Shown in pieces: positions 34,885 to 44,783 of a stretch of 51,937 nt of DNA; the stretch's first letter is position 1; each line of letters starts with the position of its first letter. The notes below the pieces were generated by a model that worked only from the letters and a program-made list of their open reading frames with translations, was not told where the DNA came from and searched no databases. Made by a program: the position numbers and the translations under genes. Origin of the DNA: Acinetobacter bereziniae (lineage in GTDB: Bacteria; Pseudomonadota; Gammaproteobacteria; Pseudomonadales; Moraxellaceae); the NCBI GenBank assembly GCA_009912575.1, contig WNDP01000011.1:1-51937 (forward strand), given 5' to 3'.

Positions 34885-36792
34885 TTAGCCTTTGGTCATT
34901 TCTTCTAATTGATCCCAACGTTCCATTTTTTCCAACAGAAGATCATCAATTTCAGCCAGACGTTGAGATGCTTGTGTTGCTGCGTCGGTATCTGTGACAA
35001 ACCATGAACCATCTGCAAGTTTTTCAGAGAGTTGAGTCTGTTCTTTTTCCAAGGCTTCAATTTCGGCAGGCAATTGTTCTAAAGCACGTTGGTCTTTATA
35101 ACTCAGCTTTACCTTCTTGGCTTGTGTTTCAACGACTCCTGATGCTGCTTCAGCTTTGGCGATGGCTTTTTTTACATCACTCTTTTGGTCTACAACTTTT
35201 TGATCAGGACGTTGCTCAAGGTAATCTTGATAACCACCAATATACTCATCGATATTACCTTTACCATCAAATACCCAAGTCGATGTCACCACATTGTCCA
35301 TAAAGGCACGGTCATGCGAGATCAACAACAAGGTCCCTTTATAGTCACTCAACATTTCTTCAAGAAGCTCTAAAGTCACCATATCCAAGTCATTGGTTGG
35401 TTCATCCATGACAATGAGATTGGATGGTTTGAGCAATAGTTTTGCCAGAAGAATACGATTTCGTTCGCCACCCGAAAGCGCTTTAACGGGTGTGCGCGCA
35501 CGCTCAGGAGAGAATAAGAAATCTTGTAAATAGCTATAGATATGACGGCGACCACCGTTAACATCAACAAAATCTGAGCCTTCCGACACATTGGCCATGA
35601 CTGATTTTTCAAGGTCTAGTGCATTACGCAGTTGATCAAAATAAGCCACTTCAAGTTGTGTACCTGTTTTAACCGAACCACCATGTTCAAGTTCACCCAG
35701 TATGGCTTTTACCAATGTCGTTTTACCGACACCGTTATCACCCACCAAGCCGATTCGATCACCACGCAGAACCAATGCAGAAAAATCTTTGATGATCGGG
35801 TAACCATCATATTCAACACGTAAATGTTCAATATCGAAGACTAACTTACCTGAACGGTTGGCATCTTGCGTTGCCATACTGACTTTGCCCTGCTGTGAGC
35901 GACGTGCTTTAGACTGTTCACGTAAATCTTTTAATGCACGAACACGACCTTCATTATGGGTACGTCGTGCTTTAATGCCCTGACGAATCCAAGCCTCTTC
36001 TTCAGCCAGCTTTTTATCAAATAAAGCATTTTGTTTTTCTTCTGCTTCCATTTGTTGTGCTTTTAAGTCAAGGTATCTTGAGTAGTTGCCTTCATAACTG
36101 CGTAAAACACCACGATCTAATTCAACGATACGAGTTGCAATACTGTCGACAAAAGCACGGTCATGCGAAATAAATAACAGCGTGAGGTTATTTTGGTCAA
36201 GTAAGAACTTTTCTAACCATTCGATACTTTCAACGTCTAAATGGTTAGTCGGTTCATCAAGTAATAAAACATCAGGTTGGGTAAGCAAAGCACGTGCTAA
36301 TAAAACACGGCGTTTACGACCACCAGATAAATCTACCAAATCAGCTTCTGGATCTAAGCCCATTTTACTGAGAATAGCATTGACTTTGGTTTCTAAAGCC
36401 CAGCCATCAAGTAGGTCAAGCTTATGTTGCAAGTTGCCCATGCGGTCACAAGCATCCATATCACCTAATACACAAGCATCACTCGCTTCGTGGTATTCTT
36501 TGAGGACTTGAGCAGCTTCACCTGCACCTTCAGCGACAATATCCGCGACCTTGCCAGAGTCCATAGGGACATCCTGAGCAAGCATCGAAATGGTGATCCC
36601 GTTTTGTAAGGCAATTTCACCTTGATCGGGTAATAAACTTCCCTCAATCAGTTTGAGTAAAGTAGACTTACCTTCACCGTTACGGCCAATCAAACAGACT
36701 CGTTCGCCACGTTCTAAATTGAAGTTTGCGCCATCGAGCAGGGCAGGTCCACCAAACGCAAGTTGGACATCCCTTATAGTAATATAGGCCAT
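34885..36792 (-). CDS. uup: ABC-F family ATPase Uup
   Basis: A 635-residue soluble ABC-F protein, the same length as E. coli Uup. It has two ATP-binding cassettes: Walker A GRNGEGKST and GDNGVGKTT, signatures LSGGRKRRV and LSGGERNRI, and Walker B VLLLDEPTNHLD and LIVMDEPTNDLD. A C-terminal coiled coil (KLSYKDQRALEQLPAEIEAL, then LEKEQTQLSEKL) distinguishes Uup from EttA. It is ribosome- and DNA-associated; in E. coli loss raises transposon excision. ATG 36792 has AGGA six bases upstream. It is divergent from slyX with only 35 bases between starts. Confidence 0.95.
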   Translation of the reverse strand: MAYITIRDVQLAFGGPALLDGANFNLERGERVCLIGRNGEGKSTLLKLIEGSLLPDQGEIALQNGITISMLAQDVPMDSGKVADIVAEGAGEAAQVLKEYHEASDACVLGDMDACDRMGNLQHKLDLLDGWALETKVNAILSKMGLDPEADLVDLSGGRKRRVLLARALLTQPDVLLLDEPTNHLDVESIEWLEKFLLDQNNLTLLFISHDRAFVDSIATRIVELDRGVLRSYEGNYSRYLDLKAQQMEAEEKQNALFDKKLAEEEAWIRQGIKARRTHNEGRVRALKDLREQSKARRSQQGKVSMATQDANRSGKLVFDIEHLRVEYDGYPIIKDFSALVLRGDRIGLVGDNGVGKTTLVKAILGELEHGGSVKTGTQLEVAYFDQLRNALDLEKSVMANVSEGSDFVDVNGGRRHIYSYLQDFLFSPERARTPVKALSGGERNRILLAKLLLKPSNLIVMDEPTNDLDMVTLELLEEMLSDYKGTLLLISHDRAFMDNVVTSTWVFDGKGNIDEYIGGYQDYLEQRPDQKVVDQKSDVKKAIAKAEAASGVVETQAKKVKLSYKDQRALEQLPAEIEALEKEQTQLSEKLADGSWFVTDTDAATQASQRLAEIDDLLLEKMERWDQLEEMTKG

Positions 36793-36827
36793 ACGGTTTC
36801 CTAAACATCCCACAGTGAGGACTAAAA

Positions 36828-37073
36828 ATGACTAAACATAAAAATCTTGATGATCAGGCGTCATTTTCCGCACCTATCGAAGATTTGCAAGTCCGAATTG
36901 CATTTTTAGATGATTTAGTCGAACAATTAAATGATCAAGTTGTGCAACAGAGCTTGGAAATTGCTGATTTAAAAAAACAAATGCAATTACTTTATCAGCA
37001 TGTGGATTCTGCTGATTTGTCAGAAGGTATTGCAGCATTTGATCCGATGACCAACCGTCCGCCACATTACTGA
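36828..37073 (+). CDS. slyX: SlyX family protein
   Basis: An 81-residue coiled-coil protein. DLQVRIAFLDDLVEQLNDQVVQQSLEIADLKKQM is the family's heptad region and the C-terminus ends with the SlyX motif RPPHY. AGGA precedes the ATG. Function unknown. It shares its promoter region with uup. Confidence 0.9.
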   Translation: MTKHKNLDDQASFSAPIEDLQVRIAFLDDLVEQLNDQVVQQSLEIADLKKQMQLLYQHVDSADLSEGIAAFDPMTNRPPHY

Positions 37074-37199
37074 GCAGACAAAATGTAATCTGAATGTTGC
37101 TGACATGATTTAAACTGCTTATGCATTTACACTGTTATCCGTTACGCTGGCAAAGGATTTGCATAACGTCATCATTCAAACATTAGGTCAAGATGGATC

Positions 37200-38111
37200 A
37201 TGAACTTAAAAAACCTTGAAGCATTTTATTGGGTGGTGACTTTAAAGAGCTTTAACAAAGCGGCGACTAAGCTTCAAACCACTCAACCTGCAATTTCGCA
37301 AAAAATTACTGCAATAGAAAATGACCTTGGTTTTAAAGTCCTTGATCGTAGTTCTCGTCAAATCAAAGCCACACATAAAGGAATGACCTTATTCAAATAT
37401 GCTGAAAAATTTATGCGGCTTGAAACCGATCTGGTTGCTGAGCTTACTGAAAGCCAATATTTAACGGGCACAATTCGTTTAGGTGTTTCAGAAACCATTG
37501 TGCATACATGGTTAGTGGAATATATGGAACAAGTCCAAAAAGAGTTTCCCAAAGTTTCTATCGAAATTGTGGTGAGTCTGACTCCTGATCTGCAAGAGGG
37601 TGTTCGAGTTGGCGATTTGGATATGGCTTTTTTACTGGGACCAACATTACCTTTCGAGTGCATTGAACGTTCACTTTGTGATTTTGAGCTGAGCTTTTTA
37701 GCATCACCATCCTTTAAAGGAGGCATTGGGCAAATGTCATTGCGAACATTGATGTCGCATACCATTTTGACCTATCCACGAATTACCTATCCCTATAAAG
37801 AACTGAAAGCGAAAATGAAAGAACAGGGAATAGATGAACCACTCTCAATCACCAGTTATTCATTGGTGACGTTATTACGTTTGGCAGAGCAGGGTTTAGG
37901 TATTGCTGTTGTACCAACGTTGACCGCTTTAAAAGAAATTTTAGATGGTCGTTTGGAAATCTTAAATACTCCGATTCAGCTTAAAACATTCCACTTCACT
38001 GCAATTTATACACAGGGAAATCATACGGCTTTAAAGGAAAAGCTTACAGATTTGGCAGTTTTAACCTCAGAAAAAGCGATGAAAAAGTTGAATGATAAAA
38101 TTAAAATTTAA
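37200..38111 (+). CDS. mumR: LysR-type regulator of the mum-like locus
   Basis: A 303-residue LysR regulator: N-terminal helix-turn-helix (NLKNLEAFYWVVTLKSFNKAATKLQTTQPAISQKI, residues 2-36) and effector domain (GTIRLGVSETIVHTWLVEYM; EQGLGIAVVPTLTAL). It is transcribed in the same direction as the NRAMP/oxoprolinase cluster and sits 358 bases before it. In A. baumannii the equivalent gene is, to my recollection, mumR, linked to manganese limitation and oxidative stress. Assignment here rests on gene order and family, not on alignment. Confidence 0.8.
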   Translation: MNLKNLEAFYWVVTLKSFNKAATKLQTTQPAISQKITAIENDLGFKVLDRSSRQIKATHKGMTLFKYAEKFMRLETDLVAELTESQYLTGTIRLGVSETIVHTWLVEYMEQVQKEFPKVSIEIVVSLTPDLQEGVRVGDLDMAFLLGPTLPFECIERSLCDFELSFLASPSFKGGIGQMSLRTLMSHTILTYPRITYPYKELKAKMKEQGIDEPLSITSYSLVTLLRLAEQGLGIAVVPTLTALKEILDGRLEILNTPIQLKTFHFTAIYTQGNHTALKEKLTDLAVLTSEKAMKKLNDKIKI

Positions 38112-38469
38112 GTAATTATTACTGTTGTACTTTATTTTTAACTCAGAATTTGATCTTTTAAAGCTCCAAAATTGTCACATTATTGATAATCAGAACTTAT
38201 TAAAAGTCATAAAGAATCATTATTGAAATAATTTTATAAAAATAAAAATCAATAAATACATGTATTTGAGTTTAATTCTTTCATCTTAAAGCATGATTGT
38301 TCTGGTTCATTTCCTATGCTTTTATTTCAAATATAGATTTAGCACTTCACAGTCAAAAAAATCTTCAGGATTTAAAGGATAAAAGAATTTCATATTTTTA
38401 GAAAAAATGATGTTCTTTGTTTAACTTGAAATAGCGTTGATTAAGCTCAAATGGATGAGGAACGTATAC
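38112..38469. other. Long leader between the LysR gene and the NRAMP-like gene
   Basis: No gene found. It is strongly AT-rich and should contain the promoter and LysR operator of the cluster. A partial Fur-like stretch near 38206-38224 (about 12 of 19 positions) is too weak to call. Confidence 0.3.
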
Positions 38470-39702
38470 ATGTCTTTATTGAAATCTTCTTTCTTATCTG
38501 AGCGCCAATGGGCGATTGTTGCATCGATATTTATGATGGCGACATCGGCTATGGGGCCAGGTTTTCTTACGCAAACTGCTGTGTTTACAGTGAAATTAGG
38601 TGCAGCATTTGGTTTCGCCATCTTGATTTCAATCATCATCGATTATGTGGTACAGCAAAATATTTGGCGTGTGGTGACGCTAACTCAAATGCGAGCCTCA
38701 GATATTGCCAACAAAGCGTTGCCTGGCAGTGGTTATTTACTTGCATTTTTGGTCATTCTTGGGGGCTTCTTTTTCAGTATTGGAAATATTGCAGGTGCGG
38801 CACTCGGCTTAAATGCCTTATTTGGTTTAGATACCAAAGTTGGTGGTGTACTTAGTGGAGCATTGGCGATTCTTATTTTTGCTTCTAGAAAAGCCACATT
38901 GGTGATGGACAAAAGTATGATTATTTTGGGTTTGCTCAAAATTATTCTGATTGTCATTGTTGCCTTTATTGTCATGCCGCCCGTGGGACAAGCCGTTCAA
39001 CAAACTTTTGCGCCAGATCAGATTGATTTTGCAATTATTACCACGATTGTCGGTGGAACCGTTGGGGGTTATATCTGTTATGCAGGCGCGCATCGCTTAT
39101 TAGATAAAGGTGCTGTTGGTCCAGAAAACATTGATGAAGTTGCAAAGGCGGCAACCAAAGGTATCGTGGTTGTCGGGATCATGCGCTATGTTTTGTTCTT
39201 GGCATTTTTAGGGGTGGTGGTAAGTGGTGCAACAATTGACTTGGCCAGCCATGATGCCAATCCTGCTGCACAAGCATTTCAATATGCCGCGGGCACTTTT
39301 GGATTTAAGCTGTTTGGTTTGATTTTTTGGGCAGCAGGGATCAGTAGTACTATTGGTGCAGCCTACACGTCAGTTTCATTTATGTCAGCATTTAAAAAGA
39401 ATCTCAGTGCTAAACAGACCAACTATATCACCATCAGCTTTATTTCTTTGGCATTACTGTTGTACGTGATTTTAGGCGCAACACCTGCTGGATTACTCAT
39501 TTTTGTCGGTGGATTTAATGGTCTGGTTTTACCAATTGGTTTGACAATTTTTGTCTATGTCGCTGCATGTCGTAAAGATCTCATGGGCAATTATAACTAT
39601 CCAAAATGGTTATTGATTTTAGGTGTTTTGACTTGCTTGTTGACATGGTGGATGGGATATATGTCATTCACAACAGTATTTAATTATCTCACCAAACTGT
39701 AA
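38470..39702 (+). CDS. mumT: NRAMP-like membrane transporter of the mum locus
   Basis: A 410-residue protein with about eleven membrane helices and NRAMP-type order (MATSAMGPGFLTQTAVFTVKLGAAFGFA; VGGTVGGYICYAGAHRLLD). It corresponds to A. baumannii MumT, reported as a manganese importer, and to Bacillus YcsG. The canonical NRAMP metal motifs DPGN (helix 1) and MPH (helix 6) are not seen; helix 1 reads GPGFLTQ and helix 6 reads YAGAHR or AAGISSTIG, so the substrate should be treated as open. ATG 38470 has GAGG nine bases upstream; an earlier in-frame TTG is less likely. First gene of a tight operon with the next four genes. Confidence 0.85.
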   Translation: MSLLKSSFLSERQWAIVASIFMMATSAMGPGFLTQTAVFTVKLGAAFGFAILISIIIDYVVQQNIWRVVTLTQMRASDIANKALPGSGYLLAFLVILGGFFFSIGNIAGAALGLNALFGLDTKVGGVLSGALAILIFASRKATLVMDKSMIILGLLKIILIVIVAFIVMPPVGQAVQQTFAPDQIDFAIITTIVGGTVGGYICYAGAHRLLDKGAVGPENIDEVAKAATKGIVVVGIMRYVLFLAFLGVVVSGATIDLASHDANPAAQAFQYAAGTFGFKLFGLIFWAAGISSTIGAAYTSVSFMSAFKKNLSAKQTNYITISFISLALLLYVILGATPAGLLIFVGGFNGLVLPIGLTIFVYVAACRKDLMGNYNYPKWLLILGVLTCLLTWWMGYMSFTTVFNYLTKL

Positions 39703-39737
39703 TCAATCTAACACTCAATTAAAAAGGAATGACGCTG

Positions 39738-40496
39738 ATGTTTGTCGATTTAAATAGTGACTTGGGTGAAAGTTTTGGCTCATGGAAAATGGGGCATGAT
39801 GAACTGATTTTACCTGTAGTGAGCAGTGCCAATATTGCCTGTGGTTTTCATGCAGGGGATCCCTTGGGAATATTAAAAACATTAAAGCAGGCTGTGCAGT
39901 TAAATGTCTGTATCGGTGCTCATGTTGCTTATCCCGATTTAGTTGGGTTTGGTCGTCGCAATATGGATTTGTCTCGGGATGAGTTAATTGCCGATGTGCT
40001 TTACCAAATTTCTGCATTGGACGGACTCGCCAAAGTGGCTGGTTCAAAAGTGCAATATGTTAAGCCGCATGGTGCACTTTATAACACGATTGCTAAAGAT
40101 GCAGTTCAGGCTGAAGCCGTCATTGCAGCGCTAAAAATGTATAACCCAGAGTTGGTATTGGTTGCTTTAGCAGGTTCTAATCTGGTCGAGCAGGCACGTC
40201 AAGCGGGTTTAACAGTAGTTTCTGAAGCATTTGCTGATCGTGCCTATAACCGAGATGGCTCTTTGGTTTCACGACGTTTACAAGGTGCAGTATTGCATGA
40301 TGCTGATTTTGTAGCTAAACGTGTGGTCTCTATGCTGAAAAATGGCGGAGTTGAATCTATTGATGGTGTGTTTACCCCAATCCAAGCCGATACGATTTGT
40401 TTACATGGCGATACTGCGGGTGCTTTAGAAATGTCTGCTGCGATTAAAGCCGAACTGTTAAAAAATGATATTCAGGTTCGTTCATTTTGTGGATAA
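39738..40496 (+). CDS. pxpA: LamB/YcsF family protein, 5-oxoprolinase subunit A-like
   Basis: A 252-residue PxpA-type subunit. [50 protein letters not shown] and [14 protein letters not shown] are family signatures. PxpA works with PxpB and PxpC to open 5-oxoproline with ATP. ATG 39738 was chosen since AAGGA is ten bases upstream; an ATG nine bases earlier overlaps that site. In the A. baumannii mum locus I recall this gene as mumL. Operon partners follow directly. Confidence 0.92.
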   Translation: MFVDLNSDLGESFGSWKMGHDELILPVVSSANIACGFHAGDPLGILKTLKQAVQLNVCIGAHVAYPDLVGFGRRNMDLSRDELIADVLYQISALDGLAKVAGSKVQYVKPHGALYNTIAKDAVQAEAVIAALKMYNPELVLVALAGSNLVEQARQAGLTVVSEAFADRAYNRDGSLVSRRLQGAVLHDADFVAKRVVSMLKNGGVESIDGVFTPIQADTICLHGDTAGALEMSAAIKAELLKNDIQVRSFCG

Positions 40497-40508
40497 AGGA
40501 AGATACAG

Positions 40509-41315
40509 ATGTTCAAAAATATCAAAGTTGACCCAGCGCAGTTAAAAGCGACGCGTGAAGCAAGACAACAAATTCGTGCAGGTTTTGATCGACCTACGGC
40601 TGGTATGGCACCGGGTATAACCCAAGTGAATATGATTTCTGTACCCAAAGATTGGGCCTATGATTTCTTATTATATGCGCACCGTAATCCTCAAAGTTGT
40701 CCTGTTCTCGATGTTTTAGAAGAAGGTATTTATGCCACAAAATTGGCATCGGATGCAGATATTCGAACCGATTTTCCACGCTATCGAATTTGGAAAGATG
40801 GCGAAATGGTCGATGAAGTGACTGATGCGAGTGAAATCTACAATGCTCATCCTGATTTGGTGACATTTTTAATTGGTTGTAGTTTTTCTTTTGAAACAGC
40901 ATTACAAGATGCAGGTATTGAAGTCCGTCACATCCATGACAAAACCAATGTGCCCATGTATTTGAGTAACATTCGTTGTGTACCCGCAGGTCGTATTTCT
41001 GGAAATTTGGTGGTTTCAATGCGCCCCATTTCTTCAGATCAAATTCCCGAAGCAGTAAAAATCACTGCGCGCATGCCAAGTGTACATGGTGCGCCTGTAC
41101 ATATTGGGCATCCTGAAAGCTTAGGAATCCAAGATATTAATCAACCTGATTTTGGCGAAGCATCTCGTATTGAACAGGGTGAGATTCCTGTGTTTTGGGC
41201 ATGTGGTGTGACACCTCAAGCGGCGGTAATGAACTCAAAAATTCCATTTGCAATTAGTCATGCACCGGGACACATGTTGATTACCGACATTCCAGATCGT
41301 GTCTGGATGGGTTAA
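40509..41315 (+). CDS. DUF1445 (YcsI/D-glutamate cyclase-like) putative hydro-lyase
   Basis: A 268-residue member of the DUF1445 family ([73 protein letters not shown], ending [12 protein letters not shown]). Homologues next to pxpABC include Bacillus YcsI; the mammalian relative is a D-glutamate cyclase that opens 5-oxo-D-proline, which suits this operon. GGAAG lies before the ATG. Probably mumH of the A. baumannii locus. Substrate and stereochemistry are inferred only. Confidence 0.88.
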   Translation: MFKNIKVDPAQLKATREARQQIRAGFDRPTAGMAPGITQVNMISVPKDWAYDFLLYAHRNPQSCPVLDVLEEGIYATKLASDADIRTDFPRYRIWKDGEMVDEVTDASEIYNAHPDLVTFLIGCSFSFETALQDAGIEVRHIHDKTNVPMYLSNIRCVPAGRISGNLVVSMRPISSDQIPEAVKITARMPSVHGAPVHIGHPESLGIQDINQPDFGEASRIEQGEIPVFWACGVTPQAAVMNSKIPFAISHAPGHMLITDIPDRVWMG

Positions 41316-41333
41316 AAAAGAAAGGATCAGTAA

Positions 41334-42914
41334 ATGCGATTTTTATCAGTAAATTCCGATAGTTTCTTGATTGAACTTGCCAGTTTACAAGAAACTTTGG
41401 CGTTATACAGCAAATTGCAAAATTTACACTTGAAAGGAATCAAAGATTTAATTCCTGCGGCAAAGACGATTTTGGTGTTTTTTGATGAGATCAACAGTGA
41501 CTTTAAAACCTTATCAACCCTGATTGGTAGTTTAGATATAGATTTAGATGTTCAACAGCATTCTCAGCAGGTGATTATTCCAATTCGCTATGATGGTGAA
41601 GATTTAGAACAAGTGGCAGAGCTACAAGGCTTATCAGTTGCAGATTTAATTCGTAAACATCATCAAAGTACATGGGACGTTGCATTTATTGGTTTTGCTC
41701 CTGGTTTTGCCTATATGAACAGTCCTGACCAGCCGTTTACGGATATTCCTCGTTTAAAGACACCCCGTAAGAAAATTCCAGCAGGTTCACTTGGGCTAGC
41801 AGGACAATATTCAGGTATTTATCCAAAGGACAGTCCTGGCGGTTGGCAATTGATTGGTACAACAACTGAAAAAATGTGGGATTTGGAACGCTCGAATCCT
41901 GCACTTTTAAGACCCGGAATACGTGTGCATTTTGAAGATGTGACACATCATCCAGTATCTGTAAATGTGCCAAAACAGATCATCTCTGTAGAAGATACAG
42001 GCTCAAAACAGCCATTGTTTAAAATTATGTCATCTGGGTTGCAAACGACCATTCAAGACGAAGGACGTTTTCAACAGACCAATATTGGTGTTGGGACAGC
42101 AGGTGCGATGGATATTGATTCAATGCACAGCGCCAATCGGATTGTGGGTAATCCAAGCGAGACGCCAATCATTGAGGTTTTAAATGGTGCTCTAAAAGTA
42201 AAAATGCAGCATTCAGCGGTTATTGCTGTGACTGGGGCAATTTCAAATATTCATGTGAAATTTGCAGATGGTCAAAAGTCTGATTTTGAATGTTATCAGC
42301 CTATTGCATTAGAGTGTGACGATGAGTTTCACATACAAACCCCTCATGCTGGATTACGAAACTATCTTAGTGTTCGAGGTAGTTTTGACATTCAGCCGAT
42401 TTTAAATAGCTGTTCTTTTGACAGCTTAGCAATTCTTGGTCCATCTCCCTTGACTGTGGGCGATGTGCTTTACCAAGGTCAAGTTGTCCCATCCAATATC
42501 ACGATCAATGACGTGGCAAAAGCCAATCTCCCTAAACTTGGCGACACGATTGAGCTGGATATTGTGATGGGACCCCGAACGGATTGGTTCGATCAAGACA
42601 GTATTGAAAAACTATGTAATCAATCATGGTTAGTCACCCATGAAAGTAATCGTGTTGGTTTGCGCTTACTGGGTAAACAACCACTCAACCGCAAAGTGAC
42701 CCATGAACTGGAAAGTGAAGGGACCTGTATTGGTGCCTTACAAATTCCACCGAATGGTCAACCTGTATTGTTTATGAACGATCACCCACTTACTGGTGGT
42801 TATCCTGTGATTGCTTCGGTGGCTAAACATCATTGGGATCTGGTGGCACAAATACCCGCAGATTGCCATATTAAGTTTAGAAAAATTGCCGAATTTGTAG
42901 AGATAGAGAATTGA
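41334..42914 (+). CDS. Fused 5-oxoprolinase subunits PxpB-PxpC (KipI-KipA fusion)
   Basis: This encodes 526 residues. Residues ~1-210 are a PxpB/KipI (CT_C_D) domain (VAFIGFAPGFAYM, PRKKIPAGSLGLAGQYSGIYP, SPGGWQLIG). Residues ~228-526 are a PxpC/KipA (CT_A_B) domain (IMSSGLQTTIQDEGRFQQTNIGV; GTAGAMDIDSMHSANRIVGN). The two subunits, separate in E. coli and Bacillus, are one chain here. It was earlier annotated as allophanate hydrolase in many genomes, and probably equals mumU. With PxpA upstream this should form an ATP-dependent lactam-opening complex. It ends one base before the next ATG. Confidence 0.92.
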   Translation: MRFLSVNSDSFLIELASLQETLALYSKLQNLHLKGIKDLIPAAKTILVFFDEINSDFKTLSTLIGSLDIDLDVQQHSQQVIIPIRYDGEDLEQVAELQGLSVADLIRKHHQSTWDVAFIGFAPGFAYMNSPDQPFTDIPRLKTPRKKIPAGSLGLAGQYSGIYPKDSPGGWQLIGTTTEKMWDLERSNPALLRPGIRVHFEDVTHHPVSVNVPKQIISVEDTGSKQPLFKIMSSGLQTTIQDEGRFQQTNIGVGTAGAMDIDSMHSANRIVGNPSETPIIEVLNGALKVKMQHSAVIAVTGAISNIHVKFADGQKSDFECYQPIALECDDEFHIQTPHAGLRNYLSVRGSFDIQPILNSCSFDSLAILGPSPLTVGDVLYQGQVVPSNITINDVAKANLPKLGDTIELDIVMGPRTDWFDQDSIEKLCNQSWLVTHESNRVGLRLLGKQPLNRKVTHELESEGTCIGALQIPPNGQPVLFMNDHPLTGGYPVIASVAKHHWDLVAQIPADCHIKFRKIAEFVEIEN

Positions 42915-42915
42915 A

Positions 42916-44655
42916 ATGAACAAGCAAAATTATGCCAATGAAAAATTATTAATCGCCAATCGTGGTGAAATTGCTGTACGTATTATCCAAGCATGTCGTG
43001 ATATGGGGATTGCCTCTATTGCAATCTACGCAGATGATGATATGAGCAGTTTACATGTTGAACTTGCAGATGAAGCATGGGGTTTGGTGGGGGCAACTGC
43101 CAAGCAAACCTATTTAAATATTGATGCCATCATTGATATCGCAAAAAAATCAAAAGCGACGATGGTACATCCTGGTTATGGCTTTTTATCAGAACGTGCT
43201 GAGTTTGCTCAAGCGGTGATTGATGCTGGTTTAAAATGGGTGGGGCCATCTCCAGATGCCATACAAAAATTAGGTGATAAAATTGAGGCACGTAAAATTG
43301 CAGCTTCAGTCGGCGCACCCTTAGTTCAAGGTACTCAAGATCCTTTAAACAATGCAGAAGAAGCTTTAGCTTTTGCCAAACAGTATGGTTTGCCTATTGC
43401 CATTAAAGCTGCTTTTGGTGGAGGTGGTCGTGGTCTCAAAGTGGTCTGGAAGCTTGAAGAAGTGAAAGAACTTTATGAGTCTGCGGTTCGAGAAGCCAAG
43501 GCGGCATTTGGTCGTGGCGAGTGTTTTGTTGAGCAATATTTAGATAATCCACGCCATGTAGAAGCTCAAGTGATTGCTGATCAACATGGTCATGTGGTGG
43601 TGTTGGGGACACGAGATTGTTCTCTACAGCGCCGTAATCAAAAACTGGTTGAAGAGTCACCAGCACCTTTTATCAGTGATCAGATTTATCAAGAAATCCT
43701 CAGTTCTGCAAAAAATATTTGTCAGGCAGCGCAATATGTCGGGGCTGGAACCGTTGAATATTTACTGAGTCAAAATGGCACGTTGTCGTTTCTTGAAGTG
43801 AATACTCGACTGCAAGTTGAACATCCTGTGACAGAAGAAACAGCACAGGTGGACTTGGTGGTTGAACAAATTCGAGTGGCATTAGGTGAAGAACTATCTA
43901 TTCAAGACACACCAAAGGCACTCGGGCACGCCATTGAGTTCCGAATTAATGCGGAAGATCCAAGTCGAGGGTTCATTCCTGCATTTGGCACATTGAGTCT
44001 GTTTGAAGCACCTTTTGGTCATGGTGTACGTGTCGATACAGGTGTGCGAACAGGCTCGTTGGTTTCAAGCCACTTTGATTCTTTGATGGCGAAGCTTATT
44101 GTGACAGGCTCAACCCGTGAGATCGTTATAGCACGTGCAAAACGTGCATTAAAGCAATTTAAAATCGAAGGTGTTGCATCAGTACTAGATTTTCATCGTG
44201 CTGTATTGAATGAACCTGATTTTACTGAAGCGTTTAAGGTACATACTCGTTGGATTGAAAATGACTTTAAACAAATATTGAAATCTGCACAGCGGAGTAT
44301 TCCTCAACATCAGCAACCAATGACTCTGAGCTATATTGAGATTGATGGAAAATTACACCGTTTGGGCTTGCCAGCGGGTATGTTCGCGCAAAGCACAACC
44401 GCAATACAACACGACATACAACAACATACATCGTTCGATGTTCAGCCTGAACATTTGCCTGCACCGATTAACGGAGCAATCATCGCATGGAAGGTTCAAT
44501 CTGGCGAGCAAGTCAGTGAAGGGCAGGTGGTTGCGATTATGGAAGCCATGAAAATGGAAGTTCAAGTTGTTGCACATCAAAGTGGTCAAATTCAAATCTT
44601 GGCGGCAGTGGGAGTAACTTGTCAGGCAGATGATGTGATAGCCAGCATTCAATAG
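42916..44655 (+). CDS. mumC: Biotin carboxylase fused to a biotinyl carrier domain (mum carboxylase)
   Basis: This encodes 579 residues. The biotin carboxylase part (1-~450) has LLIANRGEIAVRIIQACRDMGI, HPGYGFLSERAEFA, the ATP-grasp loop IKAAFGGGGRGLKVV and FLEVNTRLQVEHPVTE. After a linker, a carrier domain ends the protein, with biotinyl Lys546 in MEAMKMEVQV. No carboxyltransferase domain is present, so the acceptor partner is probably the PxpB-PxpC-type protein encoded one base upstream, as in urea carboxylase where the same two domains are fused to a biotin carboxylase. Named mumC in A. baumannii as I recall. The substrate could be urea, a lactam or another amide. Confidence 0.9.
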   Translation: MNKQNYANEKLLIANRGEIAVRIIQACRDMGIASIAIYADDDMSSLHVELADEAWGLVGATAKQTYLNIDAIIDIAKKSKATMVHPGYGFLSERAEFAQAVIDAGLKWVGPSPDAIQKLGDKIEARKIAASVGAPLVQGTQDPLNNAEEALAFAKQYGLPIAIKAAFGGGGRGLKVVWKLEEVKELYESAVREAKAAFGRGECFVEQYLDNPRHVEAQVIADQHGHVVVLGTRDCSLQRRNQKLVEESPAPFISDQIYQEILSSAKNICQAAQYVGAGTVEYLLSQNGTLSFLEVNTRLQVEHPVTEETAQVDLVVEQIRVALGEELSIQDTPKALGHAIEFRINAEDPSRGFIPAFGTLSLFEAPFGHGVRVDTGVRTGSLVSSHFDSLMAKLIVTGSTREIVIARAKRALKQFKIEGVASVLDFHRAVLNEPDFTEAFKVHTRWIENDFKQILKSAQRSIPQHQQPMTLSYIEIDGKLHRLGLPAGMFAQSTTAIQHDIQQHTSFDVQPEHLPAPINGAIIAWKVQSGEQVSEGQVVAIMEAMKMEVQVVAHQSGQIQILAAVGVTCQADDVIASIQ

Positions 44656-44686
44656 CATCCGATAATTTGAAATTCAATCTGACCAT

Positions 44687-44720
44687 AAAATTGGAAATTT
44701 ATAGTTAAATTTCCAATTTT
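44687..44720 (+). terminator. Terminator of the mum-like operon
   Basis: AAAATTGGAAATTTA / TAAATTTCCAATTTT forms a perfect 15-bp AT-rich stem with loop TAGT. The T run is in the stem end (CCAATTTTATTTG). Confidence 0.7.
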
Positions 44721-44783
44721 ATTTGACCTTTTACCGAAAGTCCGTTGTAATGCACGCCACTGTTTAATAGCAAACTTTTGACC

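Noticed and set aside
38206-38224. Possible Fur box before the NRAMP-like gene
   Set aside because: Only about 12 of 19 positions fit, within what AT-rich sequence gives by chance.
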